Below are positions 51,254 to 61,200 of a DNA stretch of 64,000 nt, piece by piece (within the stretch, counting starts at the first letter, position 1; each line of letters opens with the position of its first letter). The DNA is from Glycomyces lechevalierae. Its GTDB lineage: Bacteria; Actinomycetota; Actinomycetes; Mycobacteriales; Micromonosporaceae. The notes beneath the pieces are model-generated. The model did no database searches. It saw only the letters and a list, made by a program, of their open reading frames with translations, and was not told where the DNA came from. Made by a program: the position numbers and the translations under genes. The stretch is taken from contig NZ_JAPZVQ010000006.1 in NCBI RefSeq assembly GCF_027622945.1, positions 49,497-113,496 on the forward strand, written 5' to 3'.

Positions 51254-52819
51254 ATGTCAGAATCGCTTCCGATCGTCGAGATGGCCGGCATCTCGATCTC
51301 GTTCCCCGGCGTGAAAGCACTCGACGAGGTGGGGCTCCGGCTCTTCCCCGGCGAGGTGCACACCCTCATGGGCGAGAACGGCGCCGGGAAGTCGACGCTC
51401 ATCAAGGCGCTCACCGGCGTCTACAAGATCGACGAGGGCGAGATCCGGATCGCGGGCGAGCCGCGGCGCCTCGGCGGGACGGCCGACGCGCAGAGCGCGG
51501 GCATCTCCACGGTCTACCAAGAGGTCAACCTCTGCACCAACCTCACCATCGGCGAGAACGTCATGCTCGGCCACGAGGTCAGGGGCGCCGCGGGCATCAA
51601 CTGGCGCGCGACCCACCGGGCGGCGGGCCAGACGCTGAAGAAGCTCGGCCTCGGCCACCTCAACCCCAAGCAGGCCCTCTCGACGCTGCCGCTGGCCGTC
51701 CAACAGCTCGTCGCGATCAGCCGCTCCATGGTGGCGCAGTGCAAGGTGCTCATCCTCGACGAGCCGACTTCCAGCCTCGACGCCAACGAGGTCGAGCAGC
51801 TCTTCACCGTCATCCGGAGCCTGCGGGACCAAGGCGTCGCCATCCTCTTCGTCTCGCACTTCCTCGACCAGGTGTACGCGATCAGCGACCGCCTCACCGT
51901 GCTGCGCAACGGCCGGTTCGAAGGCGAGTACCGCATCAGCGACATCGACCGGGCCCAGCTCATCTCCAAGATGATCGGCAAGGACATCGCGGCGCTCAAG
52001 TCCCTCGACGCGAAGGACTCCCGCCGCGTCCGCCCGGACGCCGAGCCCCTGTACTCCGCGAAGGGCATCGGCCGCAAGGGCGCGATCGACGCGACCGACA
52101 TCGAACTCCACCGCGGCGAGGTCGTCGGCCTCGCGGGCCTCCTCGGCTCCGGGCGCACCGAGCTCGCGCGCCTCATCTACGGCGCCGACCGCCCCGACAC
52201 GGGCGAAGTGACCCTGAACGGCGAGCAGACGGAGATCACGACGCCCGCGAAGGCGCTCGCCCGGCGCATCGCCTTCTCGAGCGAGAACCGCCGGGACGAG
52301 GGCATCATCCGCGACCTCAGCGTCCGCGAGAACCTGGTCCTGGCCGTCCAGGCCCGCCGCGGCTGGGCCCGTCCCCTGCCGCGCCGCGAGCAGGACGCCA
52401 TCGTCGAGAAGTACGTCTCGGCGCTCGGCGTGCGCCCCGCCGACCCCGAGCGGCCCATCCGCCTGCTCTCCGGCGGCAATCAGCAGAAGGTCCTCCTCGG
52501 CCGCTGGCTCGCGACCGAGCCCGAGCTCCTCATCCTCGACGAACCCACGCGCGGCATCGACGTCGGCGCGAAGGCCGAGATCCAGGAGTACGTCTCGGTG
52601 CTCGCCGACGAAGGACTCTCGGTCCTCTTCATCTCCTCCGAGATCGAGGAGGTCGTCCGCCAGAGCGACCGCATCATCGTCCTCAAGGACCACAGGAAGA
52701 TCGCCGAACTCGAAGGCGGACAAGGCGTGTCCGCCGATTCCATCGTCACAGTCATCGCCGAGGACGGCCTCGGCGACGCAAGCGCGGACGCTGCGGTCCG
52801 CGAGGAGGTCACCACATGA
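51254..52819 (+). CDS. Sugar ABC transporter ATP-binding protein, YtfR-like
   Basis: Double-ATPase of 521 residues that powers the importer. First domain: Walker A GENGAGKST, VLILDEPTSSLD; second: GLLGSGRTE, LSGGNQQKVLLGRWL and LLILDEPTRGID. The family features YQEVNLCTNLTIGENVMLGH and FSSENRRDEGIIRDLSVREN are complete. It is a close paralogue of the orphan ATPase at 48382. Start ATG 51254 is preceded by GTGGAGC; the sequence upstream is the homopolymer tract. Its stop overlaps the first permease start (ATGA). Confidence 0.93.
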   Translation: MSESLPIVEMAGISISFPGVKALDEVGLRLFPGEVHTLMGENGAGKSTLIKALTGVYKIDEGEIRIAGEPRRLGGTADAQSAGISTVYQEVNLCTNLTIGENVMLGHEVRGAAGINWRATHRAAGQTLKKLGLGHLNPKQALSTLPLAVQQLVAISRSMVAQCKVLILDEPTSSLDANEVEQLFTVIRSLRDQGVAILFVSHFLDQVYAISDRLTVLRNGRFEGEYRISDIDRAQLISKMIGKDIAALKSLDAKDSRRVRPDAEPLYSAKGIGRKGAIDATDIELHRGEVVGLAGLLGSGRTELARLIYGADRPDTGEVTLNGEQTEITTPAKALARRIAFSSENRRDEGIIRDLSVRENLVLAVQARRGWARPLPRREQDAIVEKYVSALGVRPADPERPIRLLSGGNQQKVLLGRWLATEPELLILDEPTRGIDVGAKAEIQEYVSVLADEGLSVLFISSEIEEVVRQSDRIIVLKDHRKIAELEGGQGVSADSIVTVIAEDGLGDASADAAVREEVTT

Positions 52820-53883
52820 GCGCGAACGCGCACGGCCCGTCCGAGGCCCTGAAAGGCCTCGTCCGGCGCCAGTACTTCTGGGGCATCGTGGCCATCGCGC
52901 TGCTGCTCCTCGTCAACCTGGTCAAGGACCCCGGTTACCTGGCGGTCTCCATCGGGCAGTCCGGCAACCTCGCGGGCAACGTCATCGACATCCTGCGCGC
53001 CGCCGCGCCCATCATCCTGATCGCCGTCGGCATGTGCCTCGTCGTGTCCACCGGGGGTATCGACCTCTCGGTCGGGTCCGTCATGGCCGTCGCCGGGGCC
53101 GTGTCGATGGAGTTCCTCAACGGCGCCTCCGACACGGTCGGCTCCGGCCTCGCCGCGGTCGGCCTCGTCGTCATCGTGAGCGCGGCCCTCGGCGCCGTCA
53201 ACGGCGTGCTCGTGTCGGTCGTCGGCCTCCAGCCCTTCATCAGCACCCTCGTCATCATGCTCGCCGGGCGCGGCCTCGCCAAGGTCATCACCGGCGGGCA
53301 GAACACCACCGCGACCAACGAGACGTTCCGGTGGATCGCGAACGGCTACGTCCTCGGGCTCCCCGTCGTGTTCCTCCTCGCCCTGCTCCTCGCCCTCCTC
53401 ATGGGCCTCCTCGTGCGCCGCAGCGCACTCGGGCTCATGCTCGAAGCGATCGGCATGGACGCCAAGGCGGCCCGGCTCGCGGGCGTCAACCGCCGCGCGC
53501 TCCTGTTCACCGTCTACATCCTCGGCGGCGTCCTCGCCGGATTCGCGGGCGTGTTCGCGACGGCGAGCGTGATGACCGTCGACGTCTCGCGCACCGGCTA
53601 CCAGCTCGAACTCGACGCCATCCTCGCCGTCGTCATCGGCGGCACCTCGCTCGCGGGCGGCAAGTTCAACATCACCGGCGCCGTTGTGGGCGCGATCCTG
53701 ATCGCGACGCTCGACAAGACGGTCGTCTTCCTCGGGGTCTCCTCGTCCGCGACACCCGCCTTCAAGGCCGTCGTCATCGTCGTGCTCTGCCTCCTCCAGT
53801 CGGAGCGGGTGCGCCGTATGTTCCGTCAGCGCCGCGCAGCGGGTGCCGCCCGCCCGGCCGAGCGAGAGGTCGTCGCCGCATGA
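52816..53883 (+). CDS. Sugar ABC transporter permease, YtfT-like
   Basis: Membrane subunit of 355 residues with 8-10 helices. The family motif STGGIDLSVGSVMAVAGAVS is present, and LEAIGMDAKAARLAGVNRRA is the ATPase-docking loop. It overlaps its neighbours on both sides by four bases, so the ATPase and two permeases are tightly coupled. Confidence 0.93.
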   Translation: MSANAHGPSEALKGLVRRQYFWGIVAIALLLLVNLVKDPGYLAVSIGQSGNLAGNVIDILRAAAPIILIAVGMCLVVSTGGIDLSVGSVMAVAGAVSMEFLNGASDTVGSGLAAVGLVVIVSAALGAVNGVLVSVVGLQPFISTLVIMLAGRGLAKVITGGQNTTATNETFRWIANGYVLGLPVVFLLALLLALLMGLLVRRSALGLMLEAIGMDAKAARLAGVNRRALLFTVYILGGVLAGFAGVFATASVMTVDVSRTGYQLELDAILAVVIGGTSLAGGKFNITGAVVGAILIATLDKTVVFLGVSSSATPAFKAVVIVVLCLLQSERVRRMFRQRRAAGAARPAEREVVAA

Positions 53884-54914
53884 GCACCCTCACCACCCAC
53901 CCGGCAGCGGAGCCCACCGGCGTCCGCGCCCTTGCGAAGCGCCTGTCGCTGCACCTGGACACGCTGCCCACCGCCGCGGCCGTCGTCATCTTCATCGGTA
54001 TGATCATCTACGGCGAGGCCGCGTACGGGCGGATCGTGCAGTTCAACACGCTCTCGAACCTGCTCATCAACAACGCGCACCTCATCATCCTCGCCGTGGG
54101 CCTCACTTTCGTGATCCTCACCGGCGGCATCGACCTCTCGGTCGGCGCGGTCATCGCCTTCAGCAGCGTGGCGGGCGTCATGCTCATCAACGCGGGCTGG
54201 AACCCCTGGCTCGCCATGGCCCTCATGGTCCTCATCGGCACCGCGTTCGGCACCGTCTCCGGCATCCTCATCCAGCACTTCCACGTGCAGCCGTTCATCG
54301 CCACCCTCGCGATGATGTTCCTGGGACGCGGCCTCGCCTCCATCCTCAGCACCGTGCCCGAACGCCTCGCCGACGAATCGCCGCTGCGCTCACTCGGCAC
54401 CCAGATCGAGATCTACGACGGACCGAAGGTCGACGACATCGTCATCACGCCCGGCGTGATCATCGCGGCCATCGTGGTCGCGGCGGCGTTCTTCGTCCTC
54501 CACCGCACCCGCACGGGCCGCACGGTCTACGCGATCGGCGGCTCCGAGCAGTCGGCGGCCCTCATGGGGCTGCCCGTCGCGGCCACGAAGATGTGGGTCT
54601 ACATCATCAGCGGCACCCTCGCCGGCCTGGCCGCGGTCGTCTACACGGCCCGCCTGGGCAGCGCCCAGAACATCACCGGCATCGGCTGGGAGCTCGACGC
54701 GATCGCCGCCACGGTCATCGGCGGCACGCTGCTCACCGGCGGCGCCGGCTTCGTGCTCGGCTCGGTCGTCGGCGCTCTCGTCCTCGGCCTCATGAACGTC
54801 CTCATCACGCGCGACGGCGGCATCCCGCCCGAGGCGACCACCATCATCACCGGGGGCATCCTCCTGGTGTTCGTCCTGCTCCAGCGCGCCGTCCTGGCAC
54901 GACGCCGCGAGTAA
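53880..54914 (+). CDS. Sugar ABC transporter permease, YjfF-like
   Basis: Second membrane subunit, 344 residues. LTGGIDLSVGAVIAFSSVAG is the family motif; IGGSEQSAALMGLPVAATKM the docking loop. Completes the ytfQRT-yjfF-like set. A 14-bp hairpin follows before the GH43 gene. Confidence 0.93.
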   Translation: MSTLTTHPAAEPTGVRALAKRLSLHLDTLPTAAAVVIFIGMIIYGEAAYGRIVQFNTLSNLLINNAHLIILAVGLTFVILTGGIDLSVGAVIAFSSVAGVMLINAGWNPWLAMALMVLIGTAFGTVSGILIQHFHVQPFIATLAMMFLGRGLASILSTVPERLADESPLRSLGTQIEIYDGPKVDDIVITPGVIIAAIVVAAAFFVLHRTRTGRTVYAIGGSEQSAALMGLPVAATKMWVYIISGTLAGLAAVVYTARLGSAQNITGIGWELDAIAATVIGGTLLTGGAGFVLGSVVGALVLGLMNVLITRDGGIPPEATTIITGGILLVFVLLQRAVLARRRE

Positions 54915-54920
54915 CCCCAG

Positions 54921-54966
54921 CCCGCCGGCGCCTCACCACCCCGGCTCAGGTCGAGGCGCCGGCGGG
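54921..54966 (+). terminator. Hairpin after the transporter operon
   Basis: CCCGCCGGCGCCTC and GAGGCGCCGGCGGG form a perfect 14-bp stem with an 18-base loop, seven bases after the permease stop. It may terminate or attenuate before the GH43 gene. Confidence 0.7.
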
Positions 54967-55032
54967 ACCCCCGTCGAAGCCCTCCATCCGCAACACCAAT
55001 GCCGTTCATCTCAATGACGAGAGGCGAATCCC

Positions 55033-57915
55033 TTGAGAAGCATGCTCCGTCTGGCCGGCGTCGCCGCCCTGACCGTCGGGCTCGCCGCAACGGCGGCCCC
55101 CGTGTACGCCGTCGATGCGGCGCCCCTCATCCACTACTCCTTCGATCAGGCGCCCGCGGACGGCGTCACGATCGCGGACGAATCCGGCAACGGCAACGAC
55201 GGCGTCGTGCGCCAGTCGGGCGCCGCGTTCACCGACGGCGTCCTGTCGCTTCCCGGCGGCTCATCGACGAGCGCCGCGGCGTACGTCGAGATCCCGACGG
55301 CCGACCTCGTCGGGCTGAAGGACGTCACCGTGTCCGCCTGGGTCTCGGACCGCTCCGGCGCCGGCAATGTCGCGGCCGCCTTCGTGGGCGCGCCCGTCGC
55401 ATCGGGCGCGTCCTTCTCGAGCGGGTACTGGCTGCTCAACCCCTCGAATCCGAGGGGGTATGTGAAGTCGGTCGTCACGAATGCAACGGACGCGTCAGCG
55501 CCGTGGAACACCGAGGTGGGCGCCGGCTCGACCGCGACGCCGACGGCGGGCGTGCGGACTCCCGCCGGAATGGCGCTCTACACCACCGTCATCGACGGCA
55601 CCAACGGTCTGCTCACCCTCTACGTCAACGGGGTGAAGACCACCGAGCACGCGATCGCCCGGAACCTCTCGAGCTTCGGCGGCAGCCTCGTCGCCTACCT
55701 CGGCCGCTCGACGTACAACGACGCGTTCTTCGCGGGCGACTTCGACGAGCTCACGGTCTACGGCTCGGCCCTCGCCGCCGCCGACGCGCAGGCGCTCTAC
55801 GCCGACGGGGCGCTCGACCGCGCCGTCGCCTCCGTCTCGGTGCCGGGCACCGCGGAGACGGACTTCGACCTCCCCACCTCCGCATACGGAGCGGCGATCA
55901 CGTGGGCCTCTGACGGCGCCGCCATCGCCGTCGACGGCGGCGCGGCGGCGGTGACCCGACCGGCCTCCGGCTCCGGCGACGCCACAGTCACACTGACGGC
56001 GACGTTCACGGCGCTCGGCGAGACCCGGACCAAGGCATACACGGTGATCGTCCCCGAAGACCTCACCGACGTCGAGAAAGCCGACGCCGATCTCGCGGCG
56101 ATCGCGATCGCGACCGCTGACGACGTGCGCACCAACGTCTCGGTGCCGACCTCCGGCGCGAACGGCGCGGCCATCGAATGGACCGTCCCCGCAGGAGCGC
56201 CCATCACGCTGCGCGACGGGGCCGCCGACGGCACGCAGACCCTTGTGGTCGACCGCCCTGCAGCGGGCGAGGACCCGGTGTCCGTCGTCGTCACCGCGAC
56301 GGCGCGCATCGGCGACGCCGTCCGCACGCGCGACATCACGCTGACCCTCCAGCCCCTGCCCGCCGCGGGAGCCGAGGAGGAGGCCTACGTCTGGGCGTTC
56401 TTCACCGGTGAAGGCGACGGCGCCGAGCAGGTGAGCCTCGCGGCCTCGCAAGGCAACGACGCCCTCAGCTGGAACACGCTCAACGACGGCAAGCCGCTCT
56501 TCACCTCGACCCTGGGCACCCAGGGCCTGCGCGACCCGTTCATCATCCGGTCCGCGGAGGGCGACCGCTTCTACATGCTCGCGACCGACCTCAAGGTCGC
56601 CGGCCTCGCCGGCGGGTTCGACGCCGCGCAGCGCACCGGGTCGCTGTACATGGAGGTGTGGGAGTCGAACGACCTCGTGCACTGGTCCGAGCAGCGCCAC
56701 ATCAAGGTGTCGAGCGACTTCGCCGGCAACACCTGGGCGCCCGAGGCGTACTGGGACGAGGAGCTGGACACGTACGTCGTCTACTGGGCCTCGAACCTCT
56801 ACGACACGACCGATGCCTCGGCGCGCACGGCCGTCACCTACAACCGGATGATGTACGCGACGACCGACGACTTCGTCCACTTCTCTGAAGCGAAGCCCTG
56901 GGTCGACGTCAAGCGCGGCACCGGCCGCGGCACCATCGACGCCACAGTCGCCCGCGTCGACGACACCTTCTACCGGTTCATCAAGGACGAGGGGTCGATG
57001 ACCATCCGCCAGGAGCGGTCGGACGACCTGCTCGCGACCGTGACCGGCACGCTCCCGGGCACGACCGGCGCCGCCGACGAGTGGACCCTCGTGAAGGACC
57101 AGGTCGCCACGGGGCTCCCCAACGGCGAGCCGGGCGGCACCTTCACCCAGGGCGAGGGCCCGAGCATCTTCCCGGCCAACGAGGGCGATGTGAACGGCTA
57201 CGAGTGGTACCTCTTCATCGACCAGCCCTCGTACCACGCCGGACCGAACTACTACATCCCGTTCGCGACCGGCGACATCGCCGACGGCAACGCATGGGAG
57301 CCGGTCGGTTCGACCCTGCGCGAGAACCTGCCCGAGAACGCCGACGGCGGCAAGCCCCGCCACGGCACCGTCATCCCGGTGACGCGCGCCGAGTACGAGG
57401 CCGTGCTCGCGGCCTTCGCGCCCGACATCGCGGTGACCGGCGCCGCCGACATCGCCGTCACCACGAAGGCCGGCACCGCTCCGGTCCTGCCCGGCGCGCA
57501 CCTCACCAAGGCCGACGGCTCGGAGCAGGACGTCGCCGTCGCGTGGGACGCGATCGACGCGTCGCAGTACGCGCGGCCCGGCACGTTCACCGTGGCCGGT
57601 GTCGCGCAGGACGACTCGCGCGCTCCCGTCACGGCCCAGGTCACCGTGACCGCTCCGCTCACGGTCGTCGCGTCCGTGCGGTGCCTCGGCGGCAAGGCGA
57701 CCGTGGTCGTCAAGACGACGAACGTCGGCGACGCCGCCGTGGACGTCGTGCTGTCGTCCGACTTCGGGGCGAAGGCCATCAGCGATCTCGACCCTGGAGC
57801 GACCTCGTCGTCCGTGTTCACGACGCGACAGGCCTCCATTCCCGCCGGAAAGGTCCTCGCGACCGCGGACGGCGCCTCCCTCGAATCCGCCTACCCGGCC
57901 GCGAAATGCGGCTGA
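55033..57915 (+). CDS. Secreted multi-domain GH43 arabinan-type glycosidase
   Basis: Extracellular enzyme of 960 residues. Order: signal peptide (1-27, LRLAGVAALTVGLAATAAPV), LamG/concanavalin-like domain (about 30-255: HYSFDQAPADGVTIADESGN), two atrophied bacterial Ig-like domains (about 256-445: FDLPTSAYGAAITWASDGAA), GH43 propeller (about 450-795: LRDPFIIRS with a catalytic aspartate, NTWAPEAYWDEE, EGPSIFPANEGDV with the acid glutamate, RHGTVIPVTRAEYEAV), a bacterial Ig-like module (about 800-872) and a C-terminal module with two cysteines (RCLGGK to AAKCG). GH43 here suggests alpha-L-arabinofuranosidase/arabinanase activity. The start TTG 55033 is supported by GAGAGGCG; ATG 55042 is the alternative. 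Confidence 0.85.
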   Translation: MRSMLRLAGVAALTVGLAATAAPVYAVDAAPLIHYSFDQAPADGVTIADESGNGNDGVVRQSGAAFTDGVLSLPGGSSTSAAAYVEIPTADLVGLKDVTVSAWVSDRSGAGNVAAAFVGAPVASGASFSSGYWLLNPSNPRGYVKSVVTNATDASAPWNTEVGAGSTATPTAGVRTPAGMALYTTVIDGTNGLLTLYVNGVKTTEHAIARNLSSFGGSLVAYLGRSTYNDAFFAGDFDELTVYGSALAAADAQALYADGALDRAVASVSVPGTAETDFDLPTSAYGAAITWASDGAAIAVDGGAAAVTRPASGSGDATVTLTATFTALGETRTKAYTVIVPEDLTDVEKADADLAAIAIATADDVRTNVSVPTSGANGAAIEWTVPAGAPITLRDGAADGTQTLVVDRPAAGEDPVSVVVTATARIGDAVRTRDITLTLQPLPAAGAEEEAYVWAFFTGEGDGAEQVSLAASQGNDALSWNTLNDGKPLFTSTLGTQGLRDPFIIRSAEGDRFYMLATDLKVAGLAGGFDAAQRTGSLYMEVWESNDLVHWSEQRHIKVSSDFAGNTWAPEAYWDEELDTYVVYWASNLYDTTDASARTAVTYNRMMYATTDDFVHFSEAKPWVDVKRGTGRGTIDATVARVDDTFYRFIKDEGSMTIRQERSDDLLATVTGTLPGTTGAADEWTLVKDQVATGLPNGEPGGTFTQGEGPSIFPANEGDVNGYEWYLFIDQPSYHAGPNYYIPFATGDIADGNAWEPVGSTLRENLPENADGGKPRHGTVIPVTRAEYEAVLAAFAPDIAVTGAADIAVTTKAGTAPVLPGAHLTKADGSEQDVAVAWDAIDASQYARPGTFTVAGVAQDDSRAPVTAQVTVTAPLTVVASVRCLGGKATVVVKTTNVGDAAVDVVLSSDFGAKAISDLDPGATSSSVFTTRQASIPAGKVLATADGASLESAYPAAKCG

Positions 57916-57958
57916 CTCCTCAGTAGAGGGAACTCCCGTGCCCGTGGCGGCACGTCGT

Positions 57959-57996
57959 GCGGGAGGCGTCGGCCGCAAGCGGCCGACGCCTCCCGC
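57959..57996 (+). terminator. 17-bp hairpin terminator
   Basis: Positions 57959-57975 and 57980-57996 are exact reverse complements around the tetraloop CAAG, 44 bases after the first GH43 stop. Confidence 0.8.
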
Positions 57997-58156
57997 CTCG
58001 CAGACGTGCTCGACGCGGGCGTCCACAGCCGCGGGCTCCGTACCGGACCGTCATGAAAGCACCGCGACCGTCGAAATAGGAGCCCCGTACACGTCCTACA
58101 CCTGGGGTGAGGTGCGGCGGTCCGGCCGGCGAAATGCAGAGGCCGGACTGCACCCC

Positions 58157-58212
58157 TTGCCTCGCGAGCATCACTCCCGTTAATATCTGATACCGGTAAC
58201 AACGTTGTTGCC
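58157..58212 (+). promoter_or_regulatory. Promoter and LacI operator copy 4 before the second GH43 gene
   Basis: TTGCCT (58157-58162) and TAATAT (58181-58186) are 18 bases apart; TGATACCGGTAACA (58188-58201) follows at once and matches the locus operator in 12 of 14 positions. A second dyad GGTAACAAC/GTTGTTGCC (58195-58212, one mismatch) overlaps it. Confidence 0.7.
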
Positions 58213-58234
58213 ACGTCCCCTCGAAGGAGAGCGC

Positions 58235-61200
58235 ATGGACGTCCCATCCCGTGCGAGCCGCTTGATACCCCGACTCCTCGCCGCCGCAACGGCATTCGGC
58301 TTCGCGGTCGCGGGCGTCAGCCCGGCGCAGGCCGCGGCCCAGGACCACCTCGTGGCGCACTACGCGCTCGACGAGACGAGCGGCACCGTCGCAGCCGACA
58401 GCTCCGGCAACGGCCGCGACGCCCAGATCGCCGGGGGCGCGACGCTCACCGGCGGCGAGGGCGTCCGCCTCGACGGCGCCGACGACCACGTCAAGCTGCC
58501 CGACAACATCCTCGCGGGGATCACCTCGATCACGGTGAGCACCGAGGTCCTGGTGCGCCCGGAGCAGGGCACGCCCTATTTCATCTACGGTCTGGGCAAT
58601 CCCGCGAGCTCGAGCTCGGGCACGGGCTACCTGTTCTCGACGGGCAACGCCTACCGCACCGCGATCACGACGGGCAACTGGTCGGGCGAGCAGAACACGA
58701 CCAGCGGCGCGAACCTCGCGCGCGGCGTCTGGAAGACCATCACCTACACGCTGGACGACGCGACGAACACCGCGACCCTCTACCTCGACGGCGTCCAGGT
58801 CGCGCGGAACACCGGCGTCACGGTCACTCCGGCGCAGATCGGCGGCGGCACGACGACGGCGAACTACATCGGACGTTCCAACTACGCCGCCGACAAGTAC
58901 CTCTCCGGCAGCGTCCGCGACTTCCGCATCTACGACGTGGCGCTCTCGGCGTCCGAGGTCGCGGCGCTCCAGCCGTCCGATGCGACGAGGGCACAGCGCG
59001 ACCTCGACGCGCTCTCGCTCGGCGACCTCTCGAACGTGACCGCCGACCTCACGCTGCCGACGGCGGCACCGAACGGCTCCCAGATCAGCTGGGCCTCCAG
59101 CGACGAGGCCGTCATCTCGTCCACCGGCCGCGTGACGCGACCCGCGAGCGGCTCGGCCGAGGTCACGCTCACTGCGACGGCCGTCAAGGGCTCCGCAACG
59201 ACGACGCGCTCCTTCGTCGCCACGGTGCCCGCGACGGGCGAGGCCGACCTCCAGGCCGATCTCGACGCCATCGCCATCCCGAACGCGGACGACATCCGCG
59301 GCAACATCACACTCCCCGCCACCGGCGCGGTGACCGGGAGCGCCGTCACCTGGACCGCGTCGCCCGAAGGCGTCGTGTCCACCGTGGCCGACGGCGAGAT
59401 CGCTCCCGGCGTCGTCACCCGCGGCGCCACGGACCAGAACGTCGTCCTCACCGCGACCGTCGGCGGCCTGACCCGCGAGTTCGACCTCACGGTGCGGGCG
59501 GCCCGCTCGCAGGAGGAGTACGAGGGCTACGCCTTCGCGTACTTCACGGGCAACAGCGTCGCGGGCGAGAACATCCACTTCGCCGCGAGCGAGGGGAACA
59601 ACGCCCTCGCCTGGAACGAGCTGAACGGCGGGCTCCCCGTCCTGTCCTCGCAATACGGCGAGCAGGGCCTGCGCGACCCCTTCATCATCCGCTCGCCCGA
59701 GGGCGACAAGTTCTACCTCATCGCGACCGACCTCTCGATCGGCTCCGGCACGTCATGGGACACCTCCCAGCGCCAGGGCAGCCGGTACCTCGAGGTGTGG
59801 GAGTCGCGCGACCTCGTGAACTGGTCGGCGCAGCGGCACGTGCTCGTCTCGCCCGAGACGGCCGGCAACACGTGGGCGCCCGAGGCGTACTACGACGAAG
59901 GCCTCGGCGCCTACGTCGTGTTCTGGGCCTCGAAGCTGTACGCGGCGAACGACCCCGGGCACACCGGCAGCACCTACAACCGCATGCTGTACGCCACGAC
60001 GCGCGACTTCGTCACCTTCAGCGAGCCGCAGATCTGGCAGGACGGCAAGTCGCGCATCGACTCCACCGTCACGCTGCACGACGGCGTCTACTACCGCTTC
60101 ACCAAGGACGAGGGCGCGGGAACGACCGGCTGCTCCGACATCATCCAGGAGTCCTCGACCTCCCTGCGCGCCCCGCTTCCCGAGTGGACCATGATCGACT
60201 CGTGCATCGGCCGCGACGCCGGCACGAAAGCGGTCGAGGGCCCCTCGATCTTCCAAGCGAACCCCGGCGACGTGAACGGCGGCGGCAAGCACTACCTGTT
60301 CGTCGACGAGTACGGCGGACGCGGCTACATCCCTCTCGTCACCGACGACATCGCGGCCGGCGGATGGACCGTCGCCCCTGAATACGACCTCCCCGCGAGC
60401 CCGCGCCACGGCACCGTCATCCCGGTGACCGCCGCGGAGCTGGCGGACCTCTACGAGGGCCGCGCGCCGATCTCCTCGAACGAGAACGGCGAGGTCGTGC
60501 GCTACGACTTCGCCGACGGCGCGGGGACGACGCTCGCGGACGTGTCGGGCAACGGACGGGACGCGAAGATCAACGGCGCGACCTGGTCCGACGGCGCGCT
60601 CACCTTCGACGGCACGGACGACTACGTCGACCTGCCGGACGACCTCATGGCCGGCCTCACCGACATCTCCGTCGACGCCGACGTCTGGGTCGACACCGCG
60701 CAGTCCGGCAGCTACTTCATCTGGGGGCTCGGCAACACCGACGCCGCGGGCGCCGGACGCGGGTACCTCTTCACGACGGGCAACGGCTCGTACCGCACGA
60801 GCATGACGACGAGCACGTACTCGCTGGAGCAGACGGCGAGTTCGGGTTCGGCGCTGCCGCGCGGACGCTGGGCGCACCTCACCTACACGCTGCAAGGGGA
60901 GACGGCCCGCCTGTACCTCGACGGCGTGCTCGTCGCGACGAAGACGGGCGTGACCGCCGATCCCGGCGACATCTCGGGCGGCGAGACCTGGGCGAACTAC
61001 CTCGGCCGCTCGCTGTACGAGCAGGACGCCCGCTTCAAGGGCAAGTTCCGGTCGTTCGCGATCTACGACCGCGCGCTGAGCTCGGCCGAGGTGCTCGACG
61101 CGGCGGGCGCGACGGGCGCGATCACCGACGTGTCGCTCACCGACGCCGAGGCGCTCGCGAGCGCGCCGCTCGTCGACGCCCAGGCGCACACCGTCGTCCT

